Under the pieces are notes generated by a model. It was not told the origin of the DNA. It did no database searches and saw only the letters and a program-made list of their open reading frames with translations. The translations under genes were made by a program, and so were the position numbers. A DNA stretch of 64,000 nucleotides from CAWHXG01 sp963833235 (GTDB taxonomy: Bacteria > Pseudomonadota > Alphaproteobacteria > Rhodobacterales > Rhodobacteraceae). Numbering within the stretch: the stretch's first letter is position 1; every line of letters starts with the position of its first letter. Where the stretch lies: assembly GCA_963833235.1 (NCBI GenBank), contig CAWHXG010000006.1, forward strand, positions 62,001 to 126,000, written 5' to 3'. Below, piece after piece: positions 9,020 to 16,704 of this stretch.

Positions 9020-9714
9020 GTGCGGATCAGCCCCACGAGGCGGCCCTGCACGGCCACCTGATCCTCGCGGAACACGCGGGTCTCATACGAGGAATTGGCC
9101 GGCTCCAGCGCGATGGCGGCGCCCCGCTTGCGGAAGCGCTTCAACGTCGCCTCGTAGCCTTCCACGACCGCCACCACGATGTCGCCGTTGTCGGCCACGC
9201 TGCCCTCGCGGATCACCACCACGTCGCCGTCGTTGATGCCCGCCTCGATCATGCTGTCGCCACGGACCTCAAGCGCATAATGCTGCCCGCTTCCGGCCAG
9301 CATCTGCTCGGGCACGTAAATGTTGGCGGCGCTGTCGCTGATCGCCTCGATCGGCACGCCGGCCGCGATGCGCCCCAGCAGCGGCACGGAGGCAGCGCCG
9401 GTGGCCGCGACGGGCTGCGACCGGGCTGGCCGCGGCGGCGGGCCGGCATCGGGCAGATCGCCGTCGATCACCCGCGGGGTAAAGCCGGGGCCTGCCATGG
9501 CATCGGGCAGCTTCACGATCTCCAGCGCTCGGGCCTTGTGGGCCAGACGCCGGATGAAGCCTCGCTCCTCGAGCGCCGTGATCAGCCTGTGAATGCCGGA
9601 TTTGGACCGCAAATCGAGTGCATCCTTCATCTCGTCGAAAGACGGTGGCACCCCGTCGCGCTGCACGCGCACATGGATGAACTCCAGAAGGTCGAGCTGC
9701 TTTCTGGTCAACAT
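9013..9714 (-). CDS. lexA: LexA SOS repressor
   Basis: LexA represses DNA-damage genes and is inactivated by RecA-stimulated self-cleavage. The 233-residue protein starts with the typical MLTRKQLDLLEFIH winged-helix domain. It carries the Ala-Gly cleavage site at residues 118-119 (RIAAGVP), the catalytic serine at 154 (RGDSMIEAG) and the catalytic lysine at 192 (ATLKRF). The frame is open further upstream, but MLTRKQ is the conserved start. A LexA box (GTTC-N7-GTTC) lies 40 bases upstream, so it should repress itself. It is the last gene of the trpG-trpD-trpC-moaC-moeA run, with a 76-base gap that carries its own operator. Confidence 0.97.
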   Translation of the reverse strand: MLTRKQLDLLEFIHVRVQRDGVPPSFDEMKDALDLRSKSGIHRLITALEERGFIRRLAHKARALEIVKLPDAMAGPGFTPRVIDGDLPDAGPPPRPARSQPVAATGAASVPLLGRIAAGVPIEAISDSAANIYVPEQMLAGSGQHYALEVRGDSMIEAGINDGDVVVIREGSVADNGDIVVAVVEGYEATLKRFRKRGAAIALEPANSSYETRVFREDQVAVQGRLVGLIRTY

Positions 9715-9754
9715 GTTGGCGTACCGCCCATTTTCCGGGTTCCGTTGCCGGGAT

Positions 9755-9769
9755 GTTCTAGCCACGTTC
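9755..9769. promoter_or_regulatory. LexA (SOS) box upstream of lexA
   Basis: The sequence GTTC-tagccac-GTTC is an exact match to the alphaproteobacterial LexA operator GTTC-N7-GTTC. It lies between moeA and lexA, 40 bases upstream of the lexA ATG, in the right place for autorepression. Confidence 0.9.
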
Positions 9770-9790
9770 GCCGTTTGTGTCAACGCCGCG

Positions 9791-10966
9791 TCAAAGCCGG
9801 ATGCAGGGCACCGCGTCCCCGGGCGCGGCCGCGGGGGCGTTCGGCGGGCGCAGGACCAGCAGATCGGCCAACGCCAGCACCTGCAGCAGGCTGCTGTCCT
9901 GCCGGTCCGCCGGTTCCACGCCGCCATCCGGGCGCGACTGCGCGCGCATGTAATGGGCACGCGGGCCATTGGGGCCGAGCGGGCCGGTCAGCCGGCGGCC
10001 TTCGGCGGGGGCGGGCGCCGCCGGCAGGCCCATAATCGCGCGCACGACCGGGGCCACGAAGACCGCGCCGCACACCATGGCGGACACCGGGTTCCCCGGC
10101 AGGCCGATCAGCGGCGTGCCTTCGAGCCGCCCGGCCATCAACGGCTTGCCGGGCCGCATCGCGACCTTGTGGAAATCGAGCGTGAGGCCAAGCTCCGGCG
10201 CGGCCCGGGCCATCAGATCGTGATCGCCGACCGAAGCTCCGCCGGTGGTGACGACCAGGTCGGCGCCTTCGGTCATCGCCAGAACCTGCCGCAGAAGGCC
10301 CGGATCGTCGGGGGCGATGGGCAGCAGGCGCACCAGCGCGCCCTCGGCCTCCAGCATCGCGGCCAGGCCATAGCCATTCGAGGCGATGATCTGATCGGGG
10401 CCGGGGCCGCCGCCGGGCGGCACCAGCTCGTCGCCCGTGGCGACGATGGCCACCGCGGGGCGGCGATGCACGGCGACGGTGGCGCAATCCATCGCCGCAA
10501 GCAGCGCGATGTCGCGGGGGGCGAGCCGCCGCCCGGGGCCAAGGGCCATCCCGGCCTCGAAATCCCCGCCGGCGGGGCGCACGAAGCTGGCCGCTCCGGG
10601 ATCGTCACCGAGCGTGATCGCATCGCCCTCGCGGCGGACGTCCTCCTGCGGGATCACCCGGTCCGCCCCACGGGGCAGCGGCGCGCCGGTGAAGATGCGC
10701 ACCGCCTCGCCGCGCCCCACCCGGCCGTCGAACCGCCGGCCTGCCGCCGAGGTGCCGATCACCCGCAGCGTCGCGCCGGCCACCGCCTCCCGCGCCGCCA
10801 GCGCATAGCCGTCCATCGCCGAGGCATCGAAAGGCGGCTGCGCGCGACGGGCGATCGCGGGCTCGGCCAGGACCCGCCCCCCGGCATCGCGCAGCCGCAC
10901 GGTCTCCGCGTCGGTCGGCCGGGCGAGCGCGAACAGCGCCTCCAGCGCCGCCTCGACCGAGATCAC
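9791..10966 (-). CDS. moeA: Molybdopterin molybdenumtransferase MoeA
   Basis: MoeA inserts molybdate into adenylylated molybdopterin at the end of cofactor synthesis. The 391-residue protein shows the N-terminal MoeA_N domain (DASAMDGYAL, FTGAPLPRGAD), then the MoCF-binding fold with TTGGASVGDHD and the substrate-site block MRPGKPLMAG followed by GLPGNPVSA. A C-terminal beta domain completes it. It starts with GTG, overlapping the moaC stop as GTGA, so the two are translationally coupled. Confidence 0.96.
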   Translation of the reverse strand: MISVEAALEALFALARPTDAETVRLRDAGGRVLAEPAIARRAQPPFDASAMDGYALAAREAVAGATLRVIGTSAAGRRFDGRVGRGEAVRIFTGAPLPRGADRVIPQEDVRREGDAITLGDDPGAASFVRPAGGDFEAGMALGPGRRLAPRDIALLAAMDCATVAVHRRPAVAIVATGDELVPPGGGPGPDQIIASNGYGLAAMLEAEGALVRLLPIAPDDPGLLRQVLAMTEGADLVVTTGGASVGDHDLMARAAPELGLTLDFHKVAMRPGKPLMAGRLEGTPLIGLPGNPVSAMVCGAVFVAPVVRAIMGLPAAPAPAEGRRLTGPLGPNGPRAHYMRAQSRPDGGVEPADRQDSSLLQVLALADLLVLRPPNAPAAAPGDAVPCIRL

Positions 10967-11442
10967 GGCGCCGCCTCGAACCGCCCCGAGGCGCCGCCTT
11001 CCTTCAGCTCCAGCCGCACCTCGCCGATCACCATGCCCTTCTCGACCGCCTTGACCATGTCGTAGATCGTCAGCCCGGCGATGCTCACCGCCGTCAGCGC
11101 CTCCATCTCCACCCCGGTCTGCCCGGTCGTGCCCACCGTCGCGGTGATCCGCACGCCCGGCAGGGACGGGTCCGCCACCAGATCCAGCGCCACCTTCGAC
11201 AGGGGCAGAAGATGACAGAGCGGGATCAGATCGGCCGTCCGCTTCGCGCCCATGATCCCGGCCAGCCGCGCCACGCCCAGAACGTCGCCCTTGCTGGCGC
11301 GGCCCTCGGCGATCAGCGCCAGCGTCTCCGCCGACATGCGCACGTGGCCGGAAGCGACCGCGGTCCTGCTCGTGACCGGCTTCGCGGAGACGTCGACCAT
11401 ATGCGCCGCCCCCGACGCATCGAAATGCGTGAGCTCCGGCAT
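10963..11442 (-). CDS. moaC: Cyclic pyranopterin monophosphate synthase MoaC
   Basis: MoaC completes conversion of the GTP-derived intermediate to cyclic pyranopterin monophosphate in molybdenum cofactor synthesis. The 159-residue protein carries the family landmarks GHVRMSAETL, KRTADLIPLCH and VEMEALTAVSIAGLTIYDM. The usual CHPL(P/L)L segment reads CHLLPL here, a small deviation beside the active site. The ATG at 11440-11442 shares one base with the trpC stop (TGATG); a TTG just before it is not needed. Its placement between trp genes and moeA is a conserved Rhodobacterales arrangement. Confidence 0.95.
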   Translation of the reverse strand: MPELTHFDASGAAHMVDVSAKPVTSRTAVASGHVRMSAETLALIAEGRASKGDVLGVARLAGIMGAKRTADLIPLCHLLPLSKVALDLVADPSLPGVRITATVGTTGQTGVEMEALTAVSIAGLTIYDMVKAVEKGMVIGEVRLELKEGGASGRFEAAP

Positions 11443-12254
11443 CAATGCCCTCCGGACGTCAGCGGCGCGCGCAGCAGGGCGGTCGTGGCGGCGGCGACAT
11501 CCTCCTGCCGCATCAGGCTTTCCCCGATCAGGAACCGGCGGACACCGTATCGCGCCAGATCGCGCAGGTCGTCCGGCGTGTTGAGGCCCGACTCCGCCAC
11601 GATGCTGCGATCCTGCGGCACCCGCTTGGCCAGCGTCCGGGTGGTGTCGAGGCTGGTCCGGAACGTGTGCAGGTCGCGGTTGTTGATGCCGATCAGCGGC
11701 GAGGCCAGGCGGCCGGCCCGGTCCAGCTCGACGGCATCATGCACCTCGATCAGCACGTCCATGCCCAGATCCATCGCCACGGCTTCCAGATCGGTCGCCA
11801 GCGCATCCTCGACCGCGGCCATGATGATCAGGATGCAATCTGCCCCGAGCGCCCGGGATTCGTAGACCTGCCAAGTGTCGAACAGGAAATCCTTGCGCAG
11901 GACGGGAAGGGACACCGCTTCGCGCGCCGCGACCATATCGGCCTCGCTGCCCTGGAACGAGGGGCCGTCGGTCAGCACCGAAAGGCAGGTGGCGCCGCCG
12001 GTCTCGTAGGCGCGGGCCAGGTCGGCAGGGTCGAAGGCGGCGCGGATCAGGCCCTTGGAGGGGCTCGCCTTCTTCACCTCGGCGATCAGCCCGTAGCCGT
12101 GAACCACCGATTGAGAGAGCGCGTCTGCGAAGCCGCGGGGGCGGGGGGCGGCCTCTGCCCGGCGGCGCATCTGGGTCGCGTCCGTCTCCGCCTGGCGGGC
12201 GGCGATCTCGTCGAGCTTGTAAGCCTTGATGCGGTCGAGGATCGTGGCGCTCAT
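11442..12254 (-). CDS. trpC: Indole-3-glycerol phosphate synthase TrpC
   Basis: TrpC closes the indole ring in tryptophan synthesis (CdRP to indole-3-glycerol phosphate). The 270-residue TIM barrel starts MSATILDRIKAYKLDEI. It shows the family residues in AEVKKASPSKG, LRKDFLFD, IGINNRDLHTF and VAESGL. A longer upstream reading frame exists but is antisense-like filler. The ATG at 12252-12254 overlaps the trpD stop as ATGA, which fixes the start. It is monofunctional, with no PRA isomerase domain. Confidence 0.97.
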   Translation of the reverse strand: MSATILDRIKAYKLDEIAARQAETDATQMRRRAEAAPRPRGFADALSQSVVHGYGLIAEVKKASPSKGLIRAAFDPADLARAYETGGATCLSVLTDGPSFQGSEADMVAAREAVSLPVLRKDFLFDTWQVYESRALGADCILIIMAAVEDALATDLEAVAMDLGMDVLIEVHDAVELDRAGRLASPLIGINNRDLHTFRTSLDTTRTLAKRVPQDRSIVAESGLNTPDDLRDLARYGVRRFLIGESLMRQEDVAAATTALLRAPLTSGGH

Positions 12255-13273
12255 GCTGCCGCCTCGCTGGTGATGCGGGCAAGGCCGCGCACCTTGTCGC
12301 GGGCCCGACCCGATGCGAGGCTTTCGGCCGCTATCTGGGCGCCCTCGCGCAGGCCAGCGGCGGCCCCGGCCACGACCAGCGCCGCCGCCGCGTTCAGCAC
12401 CACCGCGTCGCGGTAGGCGCCGGCCGCCCCGTCGAGCAGGGCGGCGAAGGCGCGGCCGTTCTCTTCGGGGCTGCCGCCGAGGATCGCCTCCAGCGGGTGC
12501 ACCGGCAGACCGGCCTCCTCGGGATGGATCTCGCTTTCGGTCACCGTACCATCCTTCAGCTCGGCCAGAAAGGTCGGCCCGGTGATCGCCACCTCGTCGG
12601 TCCCGTCGGCACCGTGGACGAGCCAGGCGCGCAAAGATCCGAGCGCGCCCAGCGTCTCGGCCATCGGGCGGATGAGGTCGCGTGAGAAGGCGCCGGTCAG
12701 CTGCCGGGTGACCGCGGCGGGGTTGGTGAGGGGGCCGAGGATATTGAAGATCGTCCGCGTCCCCAGCTCGCCGCGCGCCGGCATCACGTGCCGGATCGCG
12801 GGGTGGTGCATGGGCGCCATCATGAAGCCGATGCCGATCTCGCGCAGCGCGCGTTCCACCACGGGCGCCCCCACCATCACCTCGATGCCCATCTGCGCCA
12901 GCGCATCCGCCGCACCCGAGCGCGAGCTGAGGTTGCGGTTGCCGTGCTTGGCCACCGGCACGCCCGCGCCGGCCACCACGAAGGCGGCGGCGGTCGAGAT
13001 GTTGAGCGTGCCCTTGCCGTCCCCGCCGGTGCCGACGAGGTCGATCGCGCCCTCCGGCGCCCGCACCGCGGTGCAGCGCGCCCGCATCACCGCGGCGGCG
13101 GCGGCGATCTCTTCCACCGTCTCGCCGCGGGCCCGAAGCGCCATCAGGAAGCCGCCGATCTGTGCCGCGGTCGCATCGCCGTCGAAGAGGATGCCGAAGG
13201 CCGCCTCCGCCTCTTCGCGGGTGAGCGCGCGGTCGGCGGCGATGGCGATCAGCGGCTTCAGCGCATCGCTCAT
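12251..13273 (-). CDS. trpD: Anthranilate phosphoribosyltransferase TrpD
   Basis: TrpD joins anthranilate to PRPP in the second committed step of tryptophan synthesis. The 340-residue protein contains the PRPP-binding loop GTGGDGKGTLNIST, the KHGNRNLSSRSG block and the DGTDEVAITGPT segment typical of the family. Its ATG overlaps the trpG stop by 4 bases (ATGA) and its own stop overlaps trpC the same way. This implies tight translational coupling of trpG-trpD-trpC. Confidence 0.97.
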   Translation of the reverse strand: MSDALKPLIAIAADRALTREEAEAAFGILFDGDATAAQIGGFLMALRARGETVEEIAAAAAVMRARCTAVRAPEGAIDLVGTGGDGKGTLNISTAAAFVVAGAGVPVAKHGNRNLSSRSGAADALAQMGIEVMVGAPVVERALREIGIGFMMAPMHHPAIRHVMPARGELGTRTIFNILGPLTNPAAVTRQLTGAFSRDLIRPMAETLGALGSLRAWLVHGADGTDEVAITGPTFLAELKDGTVTESEIHPEEAGLPVHPLEAILGGSPEENGRAFAALLDGAAGAYRDAVVLNAAAALVVAGAAAGLREGAQIAAESLASGRARDKVRGLARITSEAAA

Positions 13274-13851
13274 GCCGGGACCGGAAGGCTGGCCACGAAG
13301 TTGCCCAGCATCGCCCGCCCATGCTCGGACGCGATGCTTTCGGGATGGAACTGCACCCCCTCGATGGGCAGGGCCTTGTGCCGCAGCCCCATGATCGTGC
13401 CGTCCTCCAGCCAGGCGGTCACCTCCAGCGCCGCGGGCAGGCTCTCGCGCTCGACGATCAGGGAGTGATAGCGCGTGGCCCGCAGCGGGCTGGGCAGGCC
13501 GGCGAAGATACCGGCGGCACCGTGCTGGATCGCGCCGAGCTTGCCGTGCACGATCTCGCCGCAGCGCACGATGCGCCCGCCGAAGGCCTGCCCGATGGCT
13601 TGATGCCCCAGGCACACGCCCAGAAGCGGCACCCGCGCCTCGGCGGCGGCGGTCACGAGCGGCAGGCAGATGCCGGCGCGATCGGGGTCGCAGGGGCCCG
13701 GCGACAGCACGATCCCGGCGGGCTTCATCGCAAGGGCGCCGGCCACGTCGATGGCGTCGTTCCGCACCACCCGGGCCTCGGCGCCGATCTCGCCCAGAAG
13801 GTGCACGAGGTTGTAGGTGAAGCTGTCGTAGTTATCGATGAGTAGCAGCAT
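13270..13851 (-). CDS. trpG: Anthranilate synthase component II (glutamine amidotransferase) TrpG
   Basis: TrpG releases ammonia from glutamine for TrpE. The 193-residue class I amidotransferase has LLLIDNYDSFTYNLVHLLGE at its start, the oxyanion block LSPGPCDPDRAG, the nucleophile elbow LGVCLGHQAIGQ and the histidine-glutamate pair in VQFHPESI. It is the first gene of the trpG-trpD-trpC-moaC-moeA cluster. It is separated from its partner trpE by a plus-strand gene, so TrpE and TrpG are made from different transcripts. Confidence 0.97.
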   Translation of the reverse strand: MLLLIDNYDSFTYNLVHLLGEIGAEARVVRNDAIDVAGALAMKPAGIVLSPGPCDPDRAGICLPLVTAAAEARVPLLGVCLGHQAIGQAFGGRIVRCGEIVHGKLGAIQHGAAGIFAGLPSPLRATRYHSLIVERESLPAALEVTAWLEDGTIMGLRHKALPIEGVQFHPESIASEHGRAMLGNFVASLPVPA

Positions 13852-13984
13852 GCTGCGGGTCGCTCCGTGCCTTGCGGGCGGGGCCGCATCTGGGGGACCA
13901 GATGCTCAGGTCGCGCGCGGGTGGTCAAGGCCCGGCGGAGCGGCTAGAGGATCGTGCGGAACGCGGGCAGAAGGGCATGGCGCT

Positions 13985-15082
13985 ATGGGCAGGGGGCTAC
14001 TGACAGGTATGCTGGCCGGGCTGATCGTCAGCGCCCTGGCGATCCTGGCGGCCTCCGTTCTGATCGAGCCGCAGAGCCTGGCGCGGGCGGTGTTGCCGGT
14101 GGAGGCTGCGCCATGGCGCACCGCCGCAGCACGGGAGCTGACGGTCCCGCCGCCGCCCCGCGAGGCTGTGGTCGAGGCCGCTCTGCCCGCCGACGCCGAT
14201 GGCTTCGCCCCGCCCGATCGGGCGGCGCGGCCCACGCCCGCCGATGTGCCAGGGGCGCCAGCCGCCCGGATCGGTCCGCCCCCGGCCGCGCCACCGGCGC
14301 CGGAGGCGGCGTCTGAGGCGCCCCCGGAACCGGCATCGGCACAAGAGGCGGCCTCTGAGACGCCCCCGGAACCGGCATCGGCACCAGGGGCGCCTCGTGC
14401 CACGCAACCGGCCCCGGCAGCAGCGCCAGAGACGGCCCCGGCATCGTCGGCGGAACCGGCGTCTGAGGCATCGTCGGCGGAACCGGCGCCAGAGGCATCG
14501 TCGGCGGAACCGGCGCCAGAGGCATCGTCGGCGGAACCGGCGCCAGAGGCATCGTTGGCGGAACCGGCGCCAGAGGCGCCCCCGGTCGAACTGCCGGTGG
14601 CGGGGCGGCTGCTGATCCTGCAGGGAGACGCCGCGCCCGAGGCGCTCGCCGGGCTTGCGGAGGCCGAGGGCGATCTGGTGATCCTGCAAGGCGATGCGCT
14701 GGAGGCGGAGCTTGCGGCTCTGCGCCTGCGGCTCGATGGCCCGCGCCCGCCTGCCGGGTTGATCGTGGCGGAGGGCGCCCTGCCGCTGGCGCCGGGCGAC
14801 CTGGCAGCGCTTGCCGATATCCTGGCCGCCGGCCCGACGCCGCTGGTCACGCCGCCGGGGGCACCCTGGCGCGAGCTGCGCGGTGCCGCGCGGGCCGCCG
14901 GCATCGGGGTCATTCCGGCCTATGCCCTCGCGCGGGACCTGCCGGATTCCGGGCGGCTGATCCGCCGGGCGCGACGCGACGGCGGGCTGCTGGTGCTTGC
15001 CGATCCCGGTGTCGCCCCGCCGGCCGATCTGATCGCGGCGACCGAAGCGGCCGGGCTGAGCGTGGTGGCCGGCGGCACCTGA
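13985..15082 (+). CDS. Membrane-anchored Pro/Ala/Glu-rich protein, possibly a divergent polysaccharide deacetylase (DUF610-like)
   Basis: The 365-residue protein starts with a short basic N-terminus and one hydrophobic segment (GLLTGMLAGLIVSALAILAA). About 150 residues of Pro/Ala/Glu/Ser-rich linker with tandem repeats follow, then a compact C-terminal domain of about 165 residues (GRLLILQGDAAPEALAG onward). Related Rhodobacterales carry a DUF610-type divergent polysaccharide deacetylase with the same anchor-linker-domain plan next to trp genes. The C-terminal blocks here (GLIVAEGALPL, LIRRARRDGGLLVLADPG) resemble that family only weakly, so the assignment is an inference. The start at 13985 is the first in-frame ATG before the hydrophobic segment. 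Its role is probably periplasmic. Confidence 0.7.
   Translation: MGRGLLTGMLAGLIVSALAILAASVLIEPQSLARAVLPVEAAPWRTAAARELTVPPPPREAVVEAALPADADGFAPPDRAARPTPADVPGAPAARIGPPPAAPPAPEAASEAPPEPASAQEAASETPPEPASAPGAPRATQPAPAAAPETAPASSAEPASEASSAEPAPEASSAEPAPEASSAEPAPEASLAEPAPEAPPVELPVAGRLLILQGDAAPEALAGLAEAEGDLVILQGDALEAELAALRLRLDGPRPPAGLIVAEGALPLAPGDLAALADILAAGPTPLVTPPGAPWRELRGAARAAGIGVIPAYALARDLPDSGRLIRRARRDGGLLVLADPGVAPPADLIAATEAAGLSVVAGGT
14441..14575 (+). repeat. Five tandem copies of a 27-bp repeat (coding)
   Basis: Five end-to-end 27-bp units encode the nonapeptide ASSAEPAPE (first copy ASSAEPASE, last ASLAEPAPE). Three copies are identical and the outer two differ by one to three bases. An older 42-bp repeat pair, EAASEAPPEPASAQ and EAASETPPEPASAP, lies just upstream (about 14308-14391). 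Such arrays can expand or shrink by slippage, changing the length of the linker. Confidence 0.95.
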
Positions 15083-15179
15083 CGGATCAGGGGCGCGCGC
15101 CGGTCACCGGCTGCCGCCGCCCGGCCCGCGCCGTAGCCGAGCGCCTGCCGTCCTGCTCACCGTTCGCAGCCACCGCCCC

Positions 15180-16694
15180 TCAGCGGTTGCCGCCGCCGCC
15201 GAACTGCCCCGCCATCTCAGCGGCCTTCATGATCGCCTTCGACTTGTTGACCGATTCCTGCCACTCGGCCTCGGGGTCGCTGTCCCACACCACGCCGCCG
15301 CCGGCCTGCGCGTAGAGGTTGCCCTCCTTCAGCACCGCCGTGCGCAGCGCGATGCACATGTCCATGTCGCCGTTCGCCGCGAAATAGCCCACCCCGCCGC
15401 CGTAGACGCCGCGCTTCTCGGGCTCCAGCTCGTCGATGATCTCCATCGCCCGCACCTTCGGCGCGCCGCTCACCGTGCCCGCCGGCAGCCCCGCCAGAAG
15501 CGCCGAAAGCGCGTCGTGCTCGCCGGAAAGCTCGCCCACGACGTTCGAGACGATGTGCATCACGTGGCTGTAGCGCTCCACGATGAACTGCTCCGTCGGG
15601 CGCACCGTGCCAATCTTCGCCACGCGGCCCACGTCGTTGCGCCCCAGATCCAGCAGCATCAGATGCTCCGCCAGCTCCTTTGGGTCCGCCAGCAGATCCG
15701 CCTCCAGCATCGCGTCCTCGACGAGGTCAGCGCCGCGCGGCCGGGTGCCGGCGATGGGGCGGATCGTGACCTCGCGGCCGAAGACCCGCACGAGGATCTC
15801 GGGGCTGGCGCCGATCACCTGGAAGCCGCCGAAATCGAAGTGGAACATGAAGGGCGAGGGATTGGTGCGCCGCAGCGCCCGGTAGAGCGAGAAGGGGGGG
15901 TGCGGGAACGCCTGCCGCCAGCGCTGCGACGGCACGACCTGAAAGATGTCGCCGGCGCGGATGTACTCCCGCGCGGCATGCACGGCGGCCATGTAGTCTG
16001 CCTTGCCGGTGTTGCTGACAGGCTCGGCGGCGGCCTGCGCATCGTCCGCCAGCCCGCGGGTGGCGGACGGCGTCTGCCGGTCGAGGTCGCGCACCGCGTC
16101 CATCACCCGTTCGCCGGCCTGCGCATAGGCAGCCCGCGCCGAAAGCCCGCCACCCGTCCAGGCGGGGGACACCACGATCACCTCGCCCTTCACCCCGTCG
16201 AGCACCGCCACGACCGAGGGGCGCAGCAACACCGCGTCGGGCAGGCCGAGCGGGTCTGGATTGACGTCCGGCAACCGCTCGACCAGGCGGATCATGTCAT
16301 AGCCGAGGTAGCCGAACAGGCCCGCCGCGATGGGCGGCAGATCCTCGGGCATGTCGATCCGGCATTCCGCGATCAGCGCCCGGAGGCTGTCGAGCGGGGG
16401 CGCCTCGCAGGGTTCGAACGCCGCGGGATCGAAGCGGGCGTTGCGGTTCAGCCGGGCGGTGGCGCCGCGGCATTCCCAGATCAGGTCGGGCTTCATGCCC
16501 ACGACGGAATAGCGCCCCCGCACCTCGCCGCCCGTCACCGATTCCAGCAAGAAGCTGTCGGGCCGGGCCTCGGCCAGCTTCAGCATCAACGAGACCGGCG
16601 TGTCGAGATCGGCGGCGAGGTGCGTGTAGACGACCTGGTGCCGCCCGGCCTCATAGGCGGCGGCGAACGCCTGAAAACCGGGAAGCAGGCTCAT
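15180..16694 (-). CDS. trpE: Anthranilate synthase component I TrpE
   Basis: TrpE converts chorismate to anthranilate and is the feedback-controlled step of tryptophan synthesis. The 504-residue protein has the tryptophan-binding LLES motif near residue 50 (DSFLLESVTGG). It also has the catalytic blocks FQVVPSQRW, ASPEILVRV, IAGTRPRGAD, LLDLGRNDVGRVA, GTVSGAPKVRAMEIID and YGGGVGYFAANGDMD. It starts 10 bases after the ppiD stop and probably shares that transcript. No attenuator can sit directly before it. Confidence 0.97.
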   Translation of the reverse strand: MSLLPGFQAFAAAYEAGRHQVVYTHLAADLDTPVSLMLKLAEARPDSFLLESVTGGEVRGRYSVVGMKPDLIWECRGATARLNRNARFDPAAFEPCEAPPLDSLRALIAECRIDMPEDLPPIAAGLFGYLGYDMIRLVERLPDVNPDPLGLPDAVLLRPSVVAVLDGVKGEVIVVSPAWTGGGLSARAAYAQAGERVMDAVRDLDRQTPSATRGLADDAQAAAEPVSNTGKADYMAAVHAAREYIRAGDIFQVVPSQRWRQAFPHPPFSLYRALRRTNPSPFMFHFDFGGFQVIGASPEILVRVFGREVTIRPIAGTRPRGADLVEDAMLEADLLADPKELAEHLMLLDLGRNDVGRVAKIGTVRPTEQFIVERYSHVMHIVSNVVGELSGEHDALSALLAGLPAGTVSGAPKVRAMEIIDELEPEKRGVYGGGVGYFAANGDMDMCIALRTAVLKEGNLYAQAGGGVVWDSDPEAEWQESVNKSKAIMKAAEMAGQFGGGGNR

Positions 16695-16704
16695 CTGACC
16701 GGCG

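Noticed and set aside
6925..10035. Long plus-strand frame across comEC and lexA
   Set aside because: Out-of-frame shadow of comEC and antisense of lexA, with high Arg/Pro/Gly content and no motifs.
14441..14575. CRISPR-like array
   Set aside because: The 27-bp units are directly adjacent without spacers and encode an in-frame nonapeptide.
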